Shown here piece after piece: positions 45,379 through 53,102 of a stretch of DNA of 64,000 bases. Source of the DNA: Candidatus Zixiibacteriota bacterium. Its GTDB lineage: Bacteria; Zixibacteria; MSB-5A5; GN15; JACZUZ01. Where the stretch lies: positions 62,001 to 126,000 of the forward strand of contig JAJRPJ010000010.1 of NCBI GenBank assembly GCA_024280835.1, written 5' to 3'. Made by a program: the position numbers and the translations under genes. Positions within the stretch are counted from its first letter, which is position 1; each line of letters begins with the position of its first letter. The notes beneath the pieces are model-generated. The model ran no database searches and was not told where the DNA came from. It worked only from the letters and a program-made list of their open reading frames with translations.

Positions 45379-45843
45379 TTAAAAAGTTCTCAGTTTACTA
45401 ACAACAATCTCCGCGACTTGCTCAAGAAACTTTGCATCCTTGGAATCGAAAGCGGATATTCTATCTGAGTCAATGTCAATCTCTCCAAGAATCCTTCCCT
45501 CATCTATCAAGGGGACTACGATTTCAGACTTAGTCTGTATCGAGCAGGCCAGATAGCGTGAGTCGGCATTGACATCCTCAACAACTATAGTTCGTCCGCT
45601 TTCAGCCGCGGCGCCACAAATGCCCTCGCCGATTTTTATTCTAGTGTGAGGCGTGGGCGCTCCTACATAAGGTCCGACTTGCAAATGCTCACCATCAACT
45701 AAATAAAACCCAGTCCAAGTGAAATGTTCAAAGGCTCCATCGAGAATCTTGACAATCTTCTCAAGTAAATCAGTTTGACTTGCGGATTGTTCAGCGGTTT
45801 GGCGAATGTCCGCCAGTATGTTCTGCTGGTTATTGTCTTCCAT
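45379..45843 (-). CDS. GAF domain protein, fRMsr-like
   Basis: 154 residues, a single GAF domain with WTGFYLVDGEHLQVGPYVG, IKIGEGICGAAAES and SEIVVPLIDEGRILGEIDIDS, as in free methionine-(R)-sulfoxide reductases. In those enzymes three cysteines act. Here Cys in GICG and Cys in YLACS are kept, but the first (in the PAC/R segment) is replaced by PHTR. So activity with altered resolving chemistry, or a sensor role, is possible. It starts 24 nt after the URO-D-like gene. Confidence 0.83.
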   Translation of the reverse strand: MEDNNQQNILADIRQTAEQSASQTDLLEKIVKILDGAFEHFTWTGFYLVDGEHLQVGPYVGAPTPHTRIKIGEGICGAAAESGRTIVVEDVNADSRYLACSIQTKSEIVVPLIDEGRILGEIDIDSDRISAFDSKDAKFLEQVAEIVVSKLRTF

Positions 45844-45867
45844 TGACTATGTTCCAAAAATTATGTC

Positions 45868-46896
45868 CTAATACGAAAGTGAGCGCACTGTATCTGCCAG
45901 CGCCTGCAAATTTGCAAATGGTGTTTCTGGTGGAATTGAGCAACCTGGGCCAAATATAAACCGCGTGTCTTTGTGGCGGTGATAGATATCCCGCACTTTG
46001 AAGTCGATTTCTTCAGGTGTGGCTTTGAGTAACCAGCCATTATGGTCCAAAGCGCCGAGTGCTATTTTGGTTTCAGTTTTGCTAGAAGTCTTTTGATCAA
46101 TAGCCCGAATGCCATCAGCTAGGGAAAGATTAGTCGGATCGGATTCGTCCCAGTTAACAATTTGCGCAGGATAATCCGCTAGTTCTGCCAAATAGTTCTC
46201 ACTGGCGCAGACATGGAAGAGGTTCAAGGCGTCTTTGCCTGCCGCTTCAAGGGGAATCAAATCAAATGCTTTACCTAGCTCTAGGTATTGATCAAATGTC
46301 AGTAACGACTTTGAAGCCCACTGAGTGGTGGCATAAAACAATCCATCAGCGCCAGCGTCACGTAGCGCTACGGCATACATTCTGTAAGTTTCGGTGATGC
46401 GTTCCAATGCAGCCATGACTCGCGGTTTATCTTCGGCCAGATGATTTAGCAAAGTTTGGTCGTCTTTGACCAAGTCACCAGCAATCGAAAGTGGTGTGAA
46501 CATGGTCATTAGCAAATGCAAATCAGGTCCGATTCGTTTGCGAATCAAAGAGACGGCTTGCAACAACTCCGCTAGAACTGGGGCGCTGGGTTGCAGTACA
46601 TCAATCTTGTCCCAGTCAGTGACAGTTTCGACAGCGAACTTTGTTTTCTTGTGCTTTGAAAATTCACTAGTTGACCATTCGAGTGTATTACCCCAATCCT
46701 CCATATGATAACTAGCGCGCGGATTTATTTTCATCAAATCCCATTGGAATTTCTCCTGAAATCCACACATAGCTTCAGCCAATCCCTCTGCCGTGGATTC
46801 TTGATGATAGAAATGCCGCCAAGTAGTGACAGCTGGTCTATCCGGAGTTTCTCCGGCAATCAATGCTTCAATTCTCTCTCGTGGTGTCATCTGCAT
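45868..46896 (-). CDS. Uroporphyrinogen decarboxylase family protein
   Basis: 342 residues of the URO-D/MtaA-like barrel family. Start TPRERIEALIAGETPDRPAVTTW; later DADGLFYATTQW-type segment and GCSIPPETPFANL at the end, the signature of methyltransferase-like members rather than haem HemE (no PVWMMRQAGR start). Possible roles are corrinoid- or pterin-linked methyl transfer. No corrinoid protein gene is next to it. It appears to be the first gene of the GAF / small membrane / BlaI operon. Confidence 0.82.
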   Translation of the reverse strand: MQMTPRERIEALIAGETPDRPAVTTWRHFYHQESTAEGLAEAMCGFQEKFQWDLMKINPRASYHMEDWGNTLEWSTSEFSKHKKTKFAVETVTDWDKIDVLQPSAPVLAELLQAVSLIRKRIGPDLHLLMTMFTPLSIAGDLVKDDQTLLNHLAEDKPRVMAALERITETYRMYAVALRDAGADGLFYATTQWASKSLLTFDQYLELGKAFDLIPLEAAGKDALNLFHVCASENYLAELADYPAQIVNWDESDPTNLSLADGIRAIDQKTSSKTETKIALGALDHNGWLLKATPEEIDFKVRDIYHRHKDTRFIFGPGCSIPPETPFANLQALADTVRSLSY

Positions 46897-47240
46897 TTGT
46901 CTCTATTCTTCTATAGTATTTCAGTCTTCTGGTTGAGTTTCCTTGGTTTTGTTCATTCGCCCAATTTAGCGAACGATAGATTCCATTCTCATTCAGAATA
47001 TATGGGGAGCTCTCCCCATGGGCAACAAAGTAACGCCAAATGAGCAAAGTGGAGCCAAGGAGTGGGGAAGTCCCCTCACGGAATCGCCCTACTTGGCGCC
47101 AAAACAGTGAACAAAGCTCACTCTCAGAACCGACTGGGGCCTGTAGCCGCCGACACATCGAATGATGAATATGGCGACTCCTCTCTGGAGGCGTTCAAAC
47201 TGAAGTTGTCCGATTGAAGTTGATTGTACGCGGGAGTACT
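46897..47240. other. Divergent intergenic region before the PilR-type regulator
   Basis: 344 nt between divergent genes, no supported gene. Contains the 18-bp palindrome at 47002-47019 and a smaller one TTGGCGCCAA at about 47094. No sigma-54 type site was seen here. Confidence 0.5.
47002..47019. promoter_or_regulatory. 18-bp perfect palindrome
   Basis: ATGGGGAGCTCTCCCCAT, with no loop; 105 nt upstream of the URO-D-like start and 222 nt before the regulator. Could be an operator for either gene; no regulator assigned. Confidence 0.35.
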
Positions 47241-48725
47241 ATGGCCACAGCCAGAAAAACATCTATAGCCTCACCTACAACATCCGCAAAGACTGGATCG
47301 ATTCTGATTGTCGATGACGAAGAGTCTCTACGGAGCTTTATGGAAATCATGCTGACCAAGGAAGGTCACTCTGTGACGACTCGGGCTTCGGGACCTGAAG
47401 CTCTTGAGGCGATGCGCGAGTGTTCTTTCGATTTGGTTGTCACCGATATGATGATGCCAAAAATGTCTGGTTTGGAATTACTTAGCAAGAGCAAAGAAAT
47501 CAATTCCAAACAAGAGTTTATTGTTATGACTGCCTTTGGATCACTAGACAGCGCTATCGAAGCCATGAAACTCGGCGCCACAGACTATATCACCAAACCA
47601 TTCGATATCACTCAAGTGAAGCTCGCAGTTGTCAAAGCGCTCGATAAATCCGAATTGGTGAAAGAAAACACAAGTCTCCGAAAAGAGCTCGGACGCGATG
47701 CGACTTTCGAGAACATCGTCGGTGAATCCGAAGGGTTAAAACGTGTAATAGAACTTGCACGGCAAGTAAGCGAATCCGATTCCACAGTACTTATTCGTGG
47801 GGAGTCAGGAGTCGGAAAAGACCTACTAGTACGGGCGATTCATAATTCAGGCTCGCGAGCAGGCGCGGCTTTTGTGACTTTGAACTGCGCAGCGCTACCT
47901 GAAAGTCTCCTTGAATCAGAACTTTTCGGTCACAAGAAAGGAGCCTTCACTGGCGCCATTCGTGACAAGCAGGGACTGTTTCAAAGCGCTAACGGTGGAA
48001 CATTGTTTTTGGATGAAATCGGTAATGTCTCGCATGCCATGCAAGTGAAGCTCTTACGAGTTCTTGAAGATCAGATGATAACTCCGCTTGGCGAAACAAA
48101 ACCTGTCAAAGTCGATGTGCGTCTTATCGCGGCCACCAACGCCAATCTTGAGAAGGATGTCGAGGCGGGAACATTCCGAGCGGATTTATACTATCGCCTG
48201 AATGTCATTCAGCTTGAAATCCCCAGCTTGCGAGAACGGCCCGATGATATCATTCCGTTGGCCGAAATGTTCGTCAAGCAATACAGTCATCGTTTGCGTA
48301 AGTCACTACACACACTTTCTGATGAGGCGTGTCAGGCGCTCAAGGCCTATGACTGGCCTGGTAATATTCGTGAACTTGAAAACTCAATTGAACGCGCAGT
48401 TTTGTTGGCAAAAACTGAGACAATCATGCCAGATGATTTTCCTGCTCGACTGATTGATAATCAGAACTCTACTAGAAGCGAGTCCGACAAAACCTCCAAA
48501 GCCACTAAGGGTGGGTTGGTAAGTGATGATTTAGATACTCTGACACCGACTTTGCAGGTCATTGAGAAGGCTTATATACACTATATCATGGCAGAGCACG
48601 GTGGCAACAAGTCGCGTACGGCGAAGACACTTGGAATCGACAGTTCGACGCTTTATCGCAAACTCGAGCGGTATGGCTGGACAAAGAAAAAAGGCCAAGA
48701 CTCTGAAGATAGTGATTCTGAGTGA
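47241..48725 (+). CDS. Sigma-54-dependent response regulator, NtrC/PilR family
   Basis: 494 residues. Receiver with VDDEESLRSFM, phospho-Asp in VTDMMMPKMSG, and Lys in ITKPFD; AAA+ domain with Walker A GESGVGKD (usual form GESGTGKE), GAFTGA (sigma-54 contact) and GGTLFLDEIG; C-terminal Fis-type helix-turn-helix (KSRTAKTLGIDSSTLYRKL). ATG 47241 has GGGAG 5-6 nt upstream; the frame's TTG 47214 is less likely. Two pilin genes with sigma-54 type promoters follow, so it is probably their activator (PilR-like). No cognate PilS-like kinase is adjacent. Confidence 0.94.
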   Translation: MATARKTSIASPTTSAKTGSILIVDDEESLRSFMEIMLTKEGHSVTTRASGPEALEAMRECSFDLVVTDMMMPKMSGLELLSKSKEINSKQEFIVMTAFGSLDSAIEAMKLGATDYITKPFDITQVKLAVVKALDKSELVKENTSLRKELGRDATFENIVGESEGLKRVIELARQVSESDSTVLIRGESGVGKDLLVRAIHNSGSRAGAAFVTLNCAALPESLLESELFGHKKGAFTGAIRDKQGLFQSANGGTLFLDEIGNVSHAMQVKLLRVLEDQMITPLGETKPVKVDVRLIAATNANLEKDVEAGTFRADLYYRLNVIQLEIPSLRERPDDIIPLAEMFVKQYSHRLRKSLHTLSDEACQALKAYDWPGNIRELENSIERAVLLAKTETIMPDDFPARLIDNQNSTRSESDKTSKATKGGLVSDDLDTLTPTLQVIEKAYIHYIMAEHGGNKSRTAKTLGIDSSTLYRKLERYGWTKKKGQDSEDSDSE

Positions 48726-48872
48726 AGGGCTACTGGGAACAGAACTACTTAGAGCAATTGAAGAAGTTCTCAGAAAAGCCATAAGTAGTCTTGAAAGAAT
48801 CGTGAAAGAATATAGAGCGCTGTGTTGAACAGTAGCGCAATTACACTGAAAACCTGCTTCAGGTAGCAGAGT

Positions 48873-48888
48873 TGGAACGAAGCTTGCA
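48873..48888 (+). promoter_or_regulatory. Sigma-54 type promoter of the first pilin gene
   Basis: TGGAACG-AAGC-TTGCA against consensus TGGCACG-N4-TTGCW: one mismatch, GG and GC exactly 10 nt apart. Predicted start about 48899, 38 nt upstream of the ATG. Confidence 0.75.
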
Positions 48889-48937
48889 ACCCTTGAATGC
48901 ATGGAGTCACGGTAATTGCAAACTAGGAGATAGAAAT

Positions 48938-49417
48938 ATGAACAAGGTCAGAATCGATTTATCCGAAGAGAATGTCGTTACGCTTGATAGTAATGCGACT
49001 CAACGCGAGAGTGGATTCACGCTTATCGAATTGATGATTGTTGTGGTCATCATTGGTATACTGGCGTCGCTTGCTATTCCGCGTTTTATGTCTGCCACTA
49101 CTCGTGAGAAGCAGAATGAAGTTAAGATGATTCTCAAGCAGATATATGTCAACCAACGCGCTTACCGTCAGGAGAACAACTCCTATTGGGGAAATGGAAT
49201 CAGTTCCGATAGCGCCACAACTAATCGTCAGAATTTTGCGCCCATAACTGTCGAAATTATGGCTACGGCTATGTACAGATATTCAATCGTTGCGACACAG
49301 AACACGTTTGTTATCACAGGCACAGCCACTGGTTTGGATGATGATCCCGCCAATGATGTCTGGACAATGGATAACTTTGGCGCGCTGACAATGGTTTCGG
49401 ATGACGCCCAATTGTAG
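48938..49417 (+). CDS. Type IV pilin-like protein
   Basis: 159 residues. A long leader (about 25 residues) leads to SGFTLIELMIVVVIIGILAS, the prepilin cleavage site and N-terminal helix; IPRFMSATTREKQNEVKMILKQIY follows. The end has DPANDVWTMDNFGAL, nearly the same as in the next pilin (DATNDVWTIDQNGRL), so the two are duplicates. ATG 48938 is set by AGGAG about 9 nt upstream. The leader is longer than usual for type IVa pilins. Confidence 0.9.
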   Translation: MNKVRIDLSEENVVTLDSNATQRESGFTLIELMIVVVIIGILASLAIPRFMSATTREKQNEVKMILKQIYVNQRAYRQENNSYWGNGISSDSATTNRQNFAPITVEIMATAMYRYSIVATQNTFVITGTATGLDDDPANDVWTMDNFGALTMVSDDAQL

Positions 49418-49834
49418 GTGTTAGACGAAGGGCGAAGTTCGTTGAGATTGTATTGCAAAATGCAAGACAGAATGGCAGAACGCGAGAAACCTGTCGAGTT
49501 AAGTGGAGCGCATAGGTTCCAATTCGAAACGGTAGCAGAAGCAAAGTCAGAAATGTCGAATTGTAAAACGAGCGCAGGCAAGAGATTAACAGCTCGCAGG
49601 TCAAGCGGGATGCAAATTGGCGCCGCAGTTGCAACACAGGAAAAGCGAGAGCATAGAATACTAAGTTAGTCTAAATGCAAAAGTTAGCATGAAGAATTAT
49701 GGTCGATTTGTTTTGTTAGGCGCCGAAAAGAATAACAGGCGCTGGCAGGTTGACAAGATTTAGAGCGTCAGAAGAGAAGAAAAAGAAGAAGAACTTACAG
49801 AGAAATGACTCACCAAAACCCAAGGGAGAAGAAC
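49418..49834. other. Intergenic region between the two pilin genes
   Basis: 417 nt with no gene of its own. It holds the sigma-54 type promoter at 49618-49633. The leader of the second pilin transcript is about 190 nt and purine-rich near the end (GAAGAGAAGAAAAAGAAGAA). Confidence 0.6.
49618..49633 (+). promoter_or_regulatory. Sigma-54 type promoter of the second pilin gene
   Basis: TGGCGCC-GCAG-TTGCA fits the -24/-12 consensus with two mismatches outside the GG/GC pair, and the GG-10 nt-GC spacing is exact. Predicted start about 49645. Confidence 0.7.
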
Positions 49835-50269
49835 ATGAACACATCCACACTTCGTAAGAACAACAACAAAGGTTTCACACTCATCGAGTTGATGATCGTT
49901 GTGGTTATCATTGGTATCTTGGCCGCCCTCGCGATTCCGCGTTTTATGCAGGCGACTACGAAATCCAAGCAGTCTGAGGCCAAACAGATTCTCAAGCAGA
50001 TCTATACCATGGAGCGCACATACCGTCAGGAAAATGGCGTTTACCTTGCTGGTGGCCCAGCTGACTCCGCTACCGGAACAGCTTTGGCAGCTCTCGGTGT
50101 CGAGGTTATGGCTTCAGCTTTGTATTCTTACACAGTCACAATTACTGCTGGCACCGCTTTCACAGCCACAGCGACAGCGACTGGTCTTGATGATGACGCC
50201 ACCAATGATGTCTGGACAATTGACCAGAACGGTAGGTTAATCAATACCACTAACGACGTGACTACCTAA
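49835..50269 (+). CDS. Type IV pilin-like protein (major-pilin candidate)
   Basis: 144 residues. Short leader MNTSTLRKNNNKG, then FTLIELMIVVVIIGILA and IPRFMQATTKSKQSEAKQILKQIY, the coiled N-terminal helix. The body is Ala/Thr-rich and ends DATNDVWTIDQNGRLIN. Better matched to a major pilin than the first copy: compact leader, strong GGGAGAAG site and its own terminator. The following gene is separate. Confidence 0.92.
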   Translation: MNTSTLRKNNNKGFTLIELMIVVVIIGILAALAIPRFMQATTKSKQSEAKQILKQIYTMERTYRQENGVYLAGGPADSATGTALAALGVEVMASALYSYTVTITAGTAFTATATATGLDDDATNDVWTIDQNGRLINTTNDVTT

Positions 50270-50314
50270 TATCGGATTGACATCTCTGACGATGTTTGTC
50301 TGACAATGCTTACC

Positions 50315-50346
50315 AGAAGCGCCCGCCATAATTGGCGGGCGCTTCT
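50315..50346 (+). terminator. Rho-independent terminator after the pilins
   Basis: Arms AGAAGCGCCCGCC and GGCGGGCGCTTCT of 13 bases around a six-base loop, followed by TTCTT. Confidence 0.88.
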
Positions 50347-50474
50347 TTCTTGTTTGAAAGTCGGAATTGGTCCTCTTGGGCCTAGGGTTGAGAGTTAGTG
50401 AATAACTCATGGGAATCTGTCGATAATAATACTAAGGCCTTTAGCGTAAACCAGATGGCCTCAGAGAGCGTAAT

Positions 50475-51071
50475 ATGGAAGACAATATTGAAGCACAAGT
50501 AGATACTCAGAAAGTCTTGGTTGAGACTTTGCGTGTGGAGGTTTATCAGGCCGACACTCCTGCGCCTGTGGATAATCGAAGAATGCAGTTGCGCATTCGC
50601 GCTATTTGCGACGAATATCTGGAGGGGGCTGTTTTGAATTTGCCGCGTGTGATTGTTGAGGGAGCTTTTTGTTCGTCGGCTGGTCGGCGTTTGATTTCTG
50701 ATGAGTCGGTGGGTTTGGTGATTTGCCAGAATATCCACCGTAATTGTGCTGATTGGTCTGATCTTTTTGTGGAGTTTCGCCGTATTTTGGCGCCCGGGGG
50801 GATTTTGTATTTGCATGCTCCTGACTCCAAAGCGATTTTTGATCCGCATTATTCGCTACCTTTTTTGAATCATATGCCAGATTGGATTGCTGAGGCATAT
50901 TTGTCATTGACCTTGCATCATGGCGCGCCTTTGTATGCGACTATCACCGCTGATGAAGTTTTGGCTTGCGCGCAGGGTTTTGAGGCGCAGAATTATAGCT
51001 CCAAGACACTTCCCGAGGCTCCCGCGCCTTCGGTTGGTAGTGTTGAGTTTAGTTTGATTAAGCCGTTTTAG
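50475..51071 (+). CDS. Incomplete class I methyltransferase-like protein
   Basis: 198 residues. The centre has VGLVICQNIHRNCADWSDLF (motif II-III style) and FRRILAPGGILYLHAPDS (post-I motif with the GG turn), as in Methyltransf_11-type SAM methyltransferases, but the glycine-rich motif I is absent: the first 90 residues are not of that form. It may be a degenerate paralogue or a non-catalytic binding protein. I see no upstream frame that would add the missing part. Start has AGAG 6-10 nt before. Confidence 0.55.
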   Translation: MEDNIEAQVDTQKVLVETLRVEVYQADTPAPVDNRRMQLRIRAICDEYLEGAVLNLPRVIVEGAFCSSAGRRLISDESVGLVICQNIHRNCADWSDLFVEFRRILAPGGILYLHAPDSKAIFDPHYSLPFLNHMPDWIAEAYLSLTLHHGAPLYATITADEVLACAQGFEAQNYSSKTLPEAPAPSVGSVEFSLIKPF

Positions 51072-51481
51072 GTCGCCCCATTTCTTGGTAAATCACTTTT
51101 CTTGAAATCCCCCTTCATTGTCATTCTGGGCGCAGCGAAGAATCTTAATCTTACAATTCTGCAGTTAGTTCTCTTATCATTTGTGGCTTACCGTAAAATG
51201 GGTTCGTTTCGCATATTGAGGTTTTCTTGAATCTGGGCTATGCGAGCGCTTTGTTGTATCTTACTGATTAAGTCATTTGCTGGTTTGTCCTTATAACGTA
51301 AATGGGTTCGTTTTGCATATAGAGGTTTGTTAGGTTTGAGGGCTGTAGTTTTTTTGCTTGGGAGTTGGTCTCATCTAATAGTGGTAGGTTGGGGTTTTGG
51401 TGTTGAGTGGTAGTGTTCTTGTAGTGCAGGACATATCTTTAGGCTTGTCGATAGTCGTATTTGTCGTATCTTTCTGGTGCC
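51072..51481. other. Intergenic region with direct repeats
   Basis: 410 nt without a gene. It has the two copies at 51193-51224 and 51298-51328, and at 51117-51145 a stretch (GTCATTCTGGGCGCAGCGAA and following bases) of a kind common as an intergenic repeat in several bacterial phyla. Confidence 0.55.
51193..51328 (+). repeat. Direct repeat pair upstream of the FG-GAP gene
   Basis: GTAAAATGGGTTCGTTTCGC at 51193 and GTAAATGGGTTCGTTTTGCA at 51298, both continuing ATAT.GAGGTTT; about 27 of 31 positions agree and the copies are 104 nt apart. Confidence 0.65.
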
Positions 51482-53035
51482 ATGAAACGATTAACACTCA
51501 TACTAAGTTTACTGTTTGTTTTTAGCGCTACCACCCAAGGTCAGCAATTTCCACTCAATCTGATTCGTACTATTCCGTCTGATACGATCAACTCAATTTT
51601 CGGCGTTCGTATTGTAAGTCTTGGAAATCAAGATGACGACGGATTGAACGATCTTCTTTTGTCGAACGTCGCAGGTCATGGATATGTATTTCATAGCTCT
51701 TCTGTAGTTGACACTCTATCTGTAGTACGAATAGACAGTTTCCATTCTACAATATCCTCGAATGTCGGAGATGTCAACGGCGATGGGTATGATGATATAG
51801 CCGCAAATGGGAGGTCTCCTGCAAACTGGCGCATGAATATTTTCTTTGGTGGCCCTAACATCGACACTATACCTGATATGAGATTTGGCGTTGATAATCA
51901 TCTACCTATAGGTAACCCACTGGTCACCAACGATATCAATCAAAATGGGTCTCCAGAGTTCATAGCCACAAATCTTAATAGCAATGAAATACAGCTTTAT
52001 GAATTAGGAAGCGATGGTGACTCAATACCCGACATTTTCTTTGGAGCCCAAAATCAGACTATACTCTCAACATTTGGAGAAGGATTGATCAAGGGAGACT
52101 TCAACGCCGACGGTGTCGTGGATATTGCCGTGAGTTTTCGTGCGCATTCTCTTGATAGCTTAAATGGAGAGATTCAATTCTTTTGGGGAGGGGACAGTTT
52201 TGATTCCATTCCTGACTATGTGATAAAGAGACAAGGAATTTATTCCAGAGGAAATGAACAATTTGGTTCGATACTCCGTAATCTTGGTGACGTTAATGGC
52301 GATGGGTATGATGACATTTTTGCTTGTCCAGGAAACTCTTTTGATACTTTGTCGTTCGTTTATTATTGCGGGATAGCTCTTGATACTATCCCCGATGTAA
52401 CTATTGCAGTAAAACCTAGAGACGGAAACTTCCTGGGAGACATAAACAATGATGGCTACAATGACTTGATAACGAACACAGCAGTTGCGGTGCCTGGATT
52501 GAATTTTGTCTACATCTTTTTCGGTGGCATTCAGATGGATAGCATTTGGGATGTGCGAATCACTCAGAATGATTTACCGAACATAGTGAATTTTTTTGGT
52601 CATGGCGTCGCTGGGATTGGTGATGTCAATGGTGATGGGATTGATGATTTCGCGATTTCAGCTGAGGCGGCGTTGAATCAAGGCTTGGTGTATCTATTTT
52701 CTGGGTTTGATATGTCCACAGATGTCGAGACTATTGAGGATGATGTACTTCCAAAGAACTTCAAACTAAATCAAAACTATCCGAATCCATTTAATCCAGA
52801 GACAACGATTGAGTTCTCACTGAAGATGCGTGAGCATGTCACTCTGACTATTTTTAATACACTTGGTCAGCAAGTCAGGACTTTGACGAACAAGTCACTT
52901 GGCGTTGGGAGTTATCGAGTGATTTGGGATGGCGCTGATAATGCCAATCAGCAGGTTGCTTCGGGGATGTATTTTTACAAATTACAAGTTGGCGATTCGT
53001 TTGTGCAGACTAAGAAGATGATTCTGTTGAAGTGA
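51482..53035 (+). CDS. Secreted FG-GAP repeat protein with C-terminal sorting (FlgD-Ig-like) module
   Basis: 517 residues. Signal peptide (MKRLTLILSLLFVFS to TTQGQQ). Six or so FG-GAP repeats with Ca loops such as GDVNGDGYDD (twice), GDFNADGVVD, GDINNDGYND and GDVNGDGIDD. The C-terminal about 85 residues form the sorting module: NYPNPFNPETTIEFSL, IFNTLGQQVRTL, DGADN, SGMYFYKLQVGD, KKMILLK. This module is typical for type IX-like secretion or surface attachment in FCB bacteria. ATG 51482 fits the signal peptide; a frame seven codons longer has no site. Confidence 0.88.
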   Translation: MKRLTLILSLLFVFSATTQGQQFPLNLIRTIPSDTINSIFGVRIVSLGNQDDDGLNDLLLSNVAGHGYVFHSSSVVDTLSVVRIDSFHSTISSNVGDVNGDGYDDIAANGRSPANWRMNIFFGGPNIDTIPDMRFGVDNHLPIGNPLVTNDINQNGSPEFIATNLNSNEIQLYELGSDGDSIPDIFFGAQNQTILSTFGEGLIKGDFNADGVVDIAVSFRAHSLDSLNGEIQFFWGGDSFDSIPDYVIKRQGIYSRGNEQFGSILRNLGDVNGDGYDDIFACPGNSFDTLSFVYYCGIALDTIPDVTIAVKPRDGNFLGDINNDGYNDLITNTAVAVPGLNFVYIFFGGIQMDSIWDVRITQNDLPNIVNFFGHGVAGIGDVNGDGIDDFAISAEAALNQGLVYLFSGFDMSTDVETIEDDVLPKNFKLNQNYPNPFNPETTIEFSLKMREHVTLTIFNTLGQQVRTLTNKSLGVGSYRVIWDGADNANQQVASGMYFYKLQVGDSFVQTKKMILLK

Positions 53036-53050
53036 TGGCTACATGCGTTT

Positions 53051-53078
53051 GAGATTGCCGCGCTTTGCTTGCAATGAC
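53051..53078 (-). repeat. Common intergenic repeat motif
   Basis: GAGATTGCCGCGC and TTTGCTTGCAATGAC are of the type often repeated in bacterial intergenic regions; it lies between the convergent FG-GAP and large secreted genes. Confidence 0.4.
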
Positions 53079-53102
53079 TGAGGTGGGAATTACTGCTGGG
53101 GG

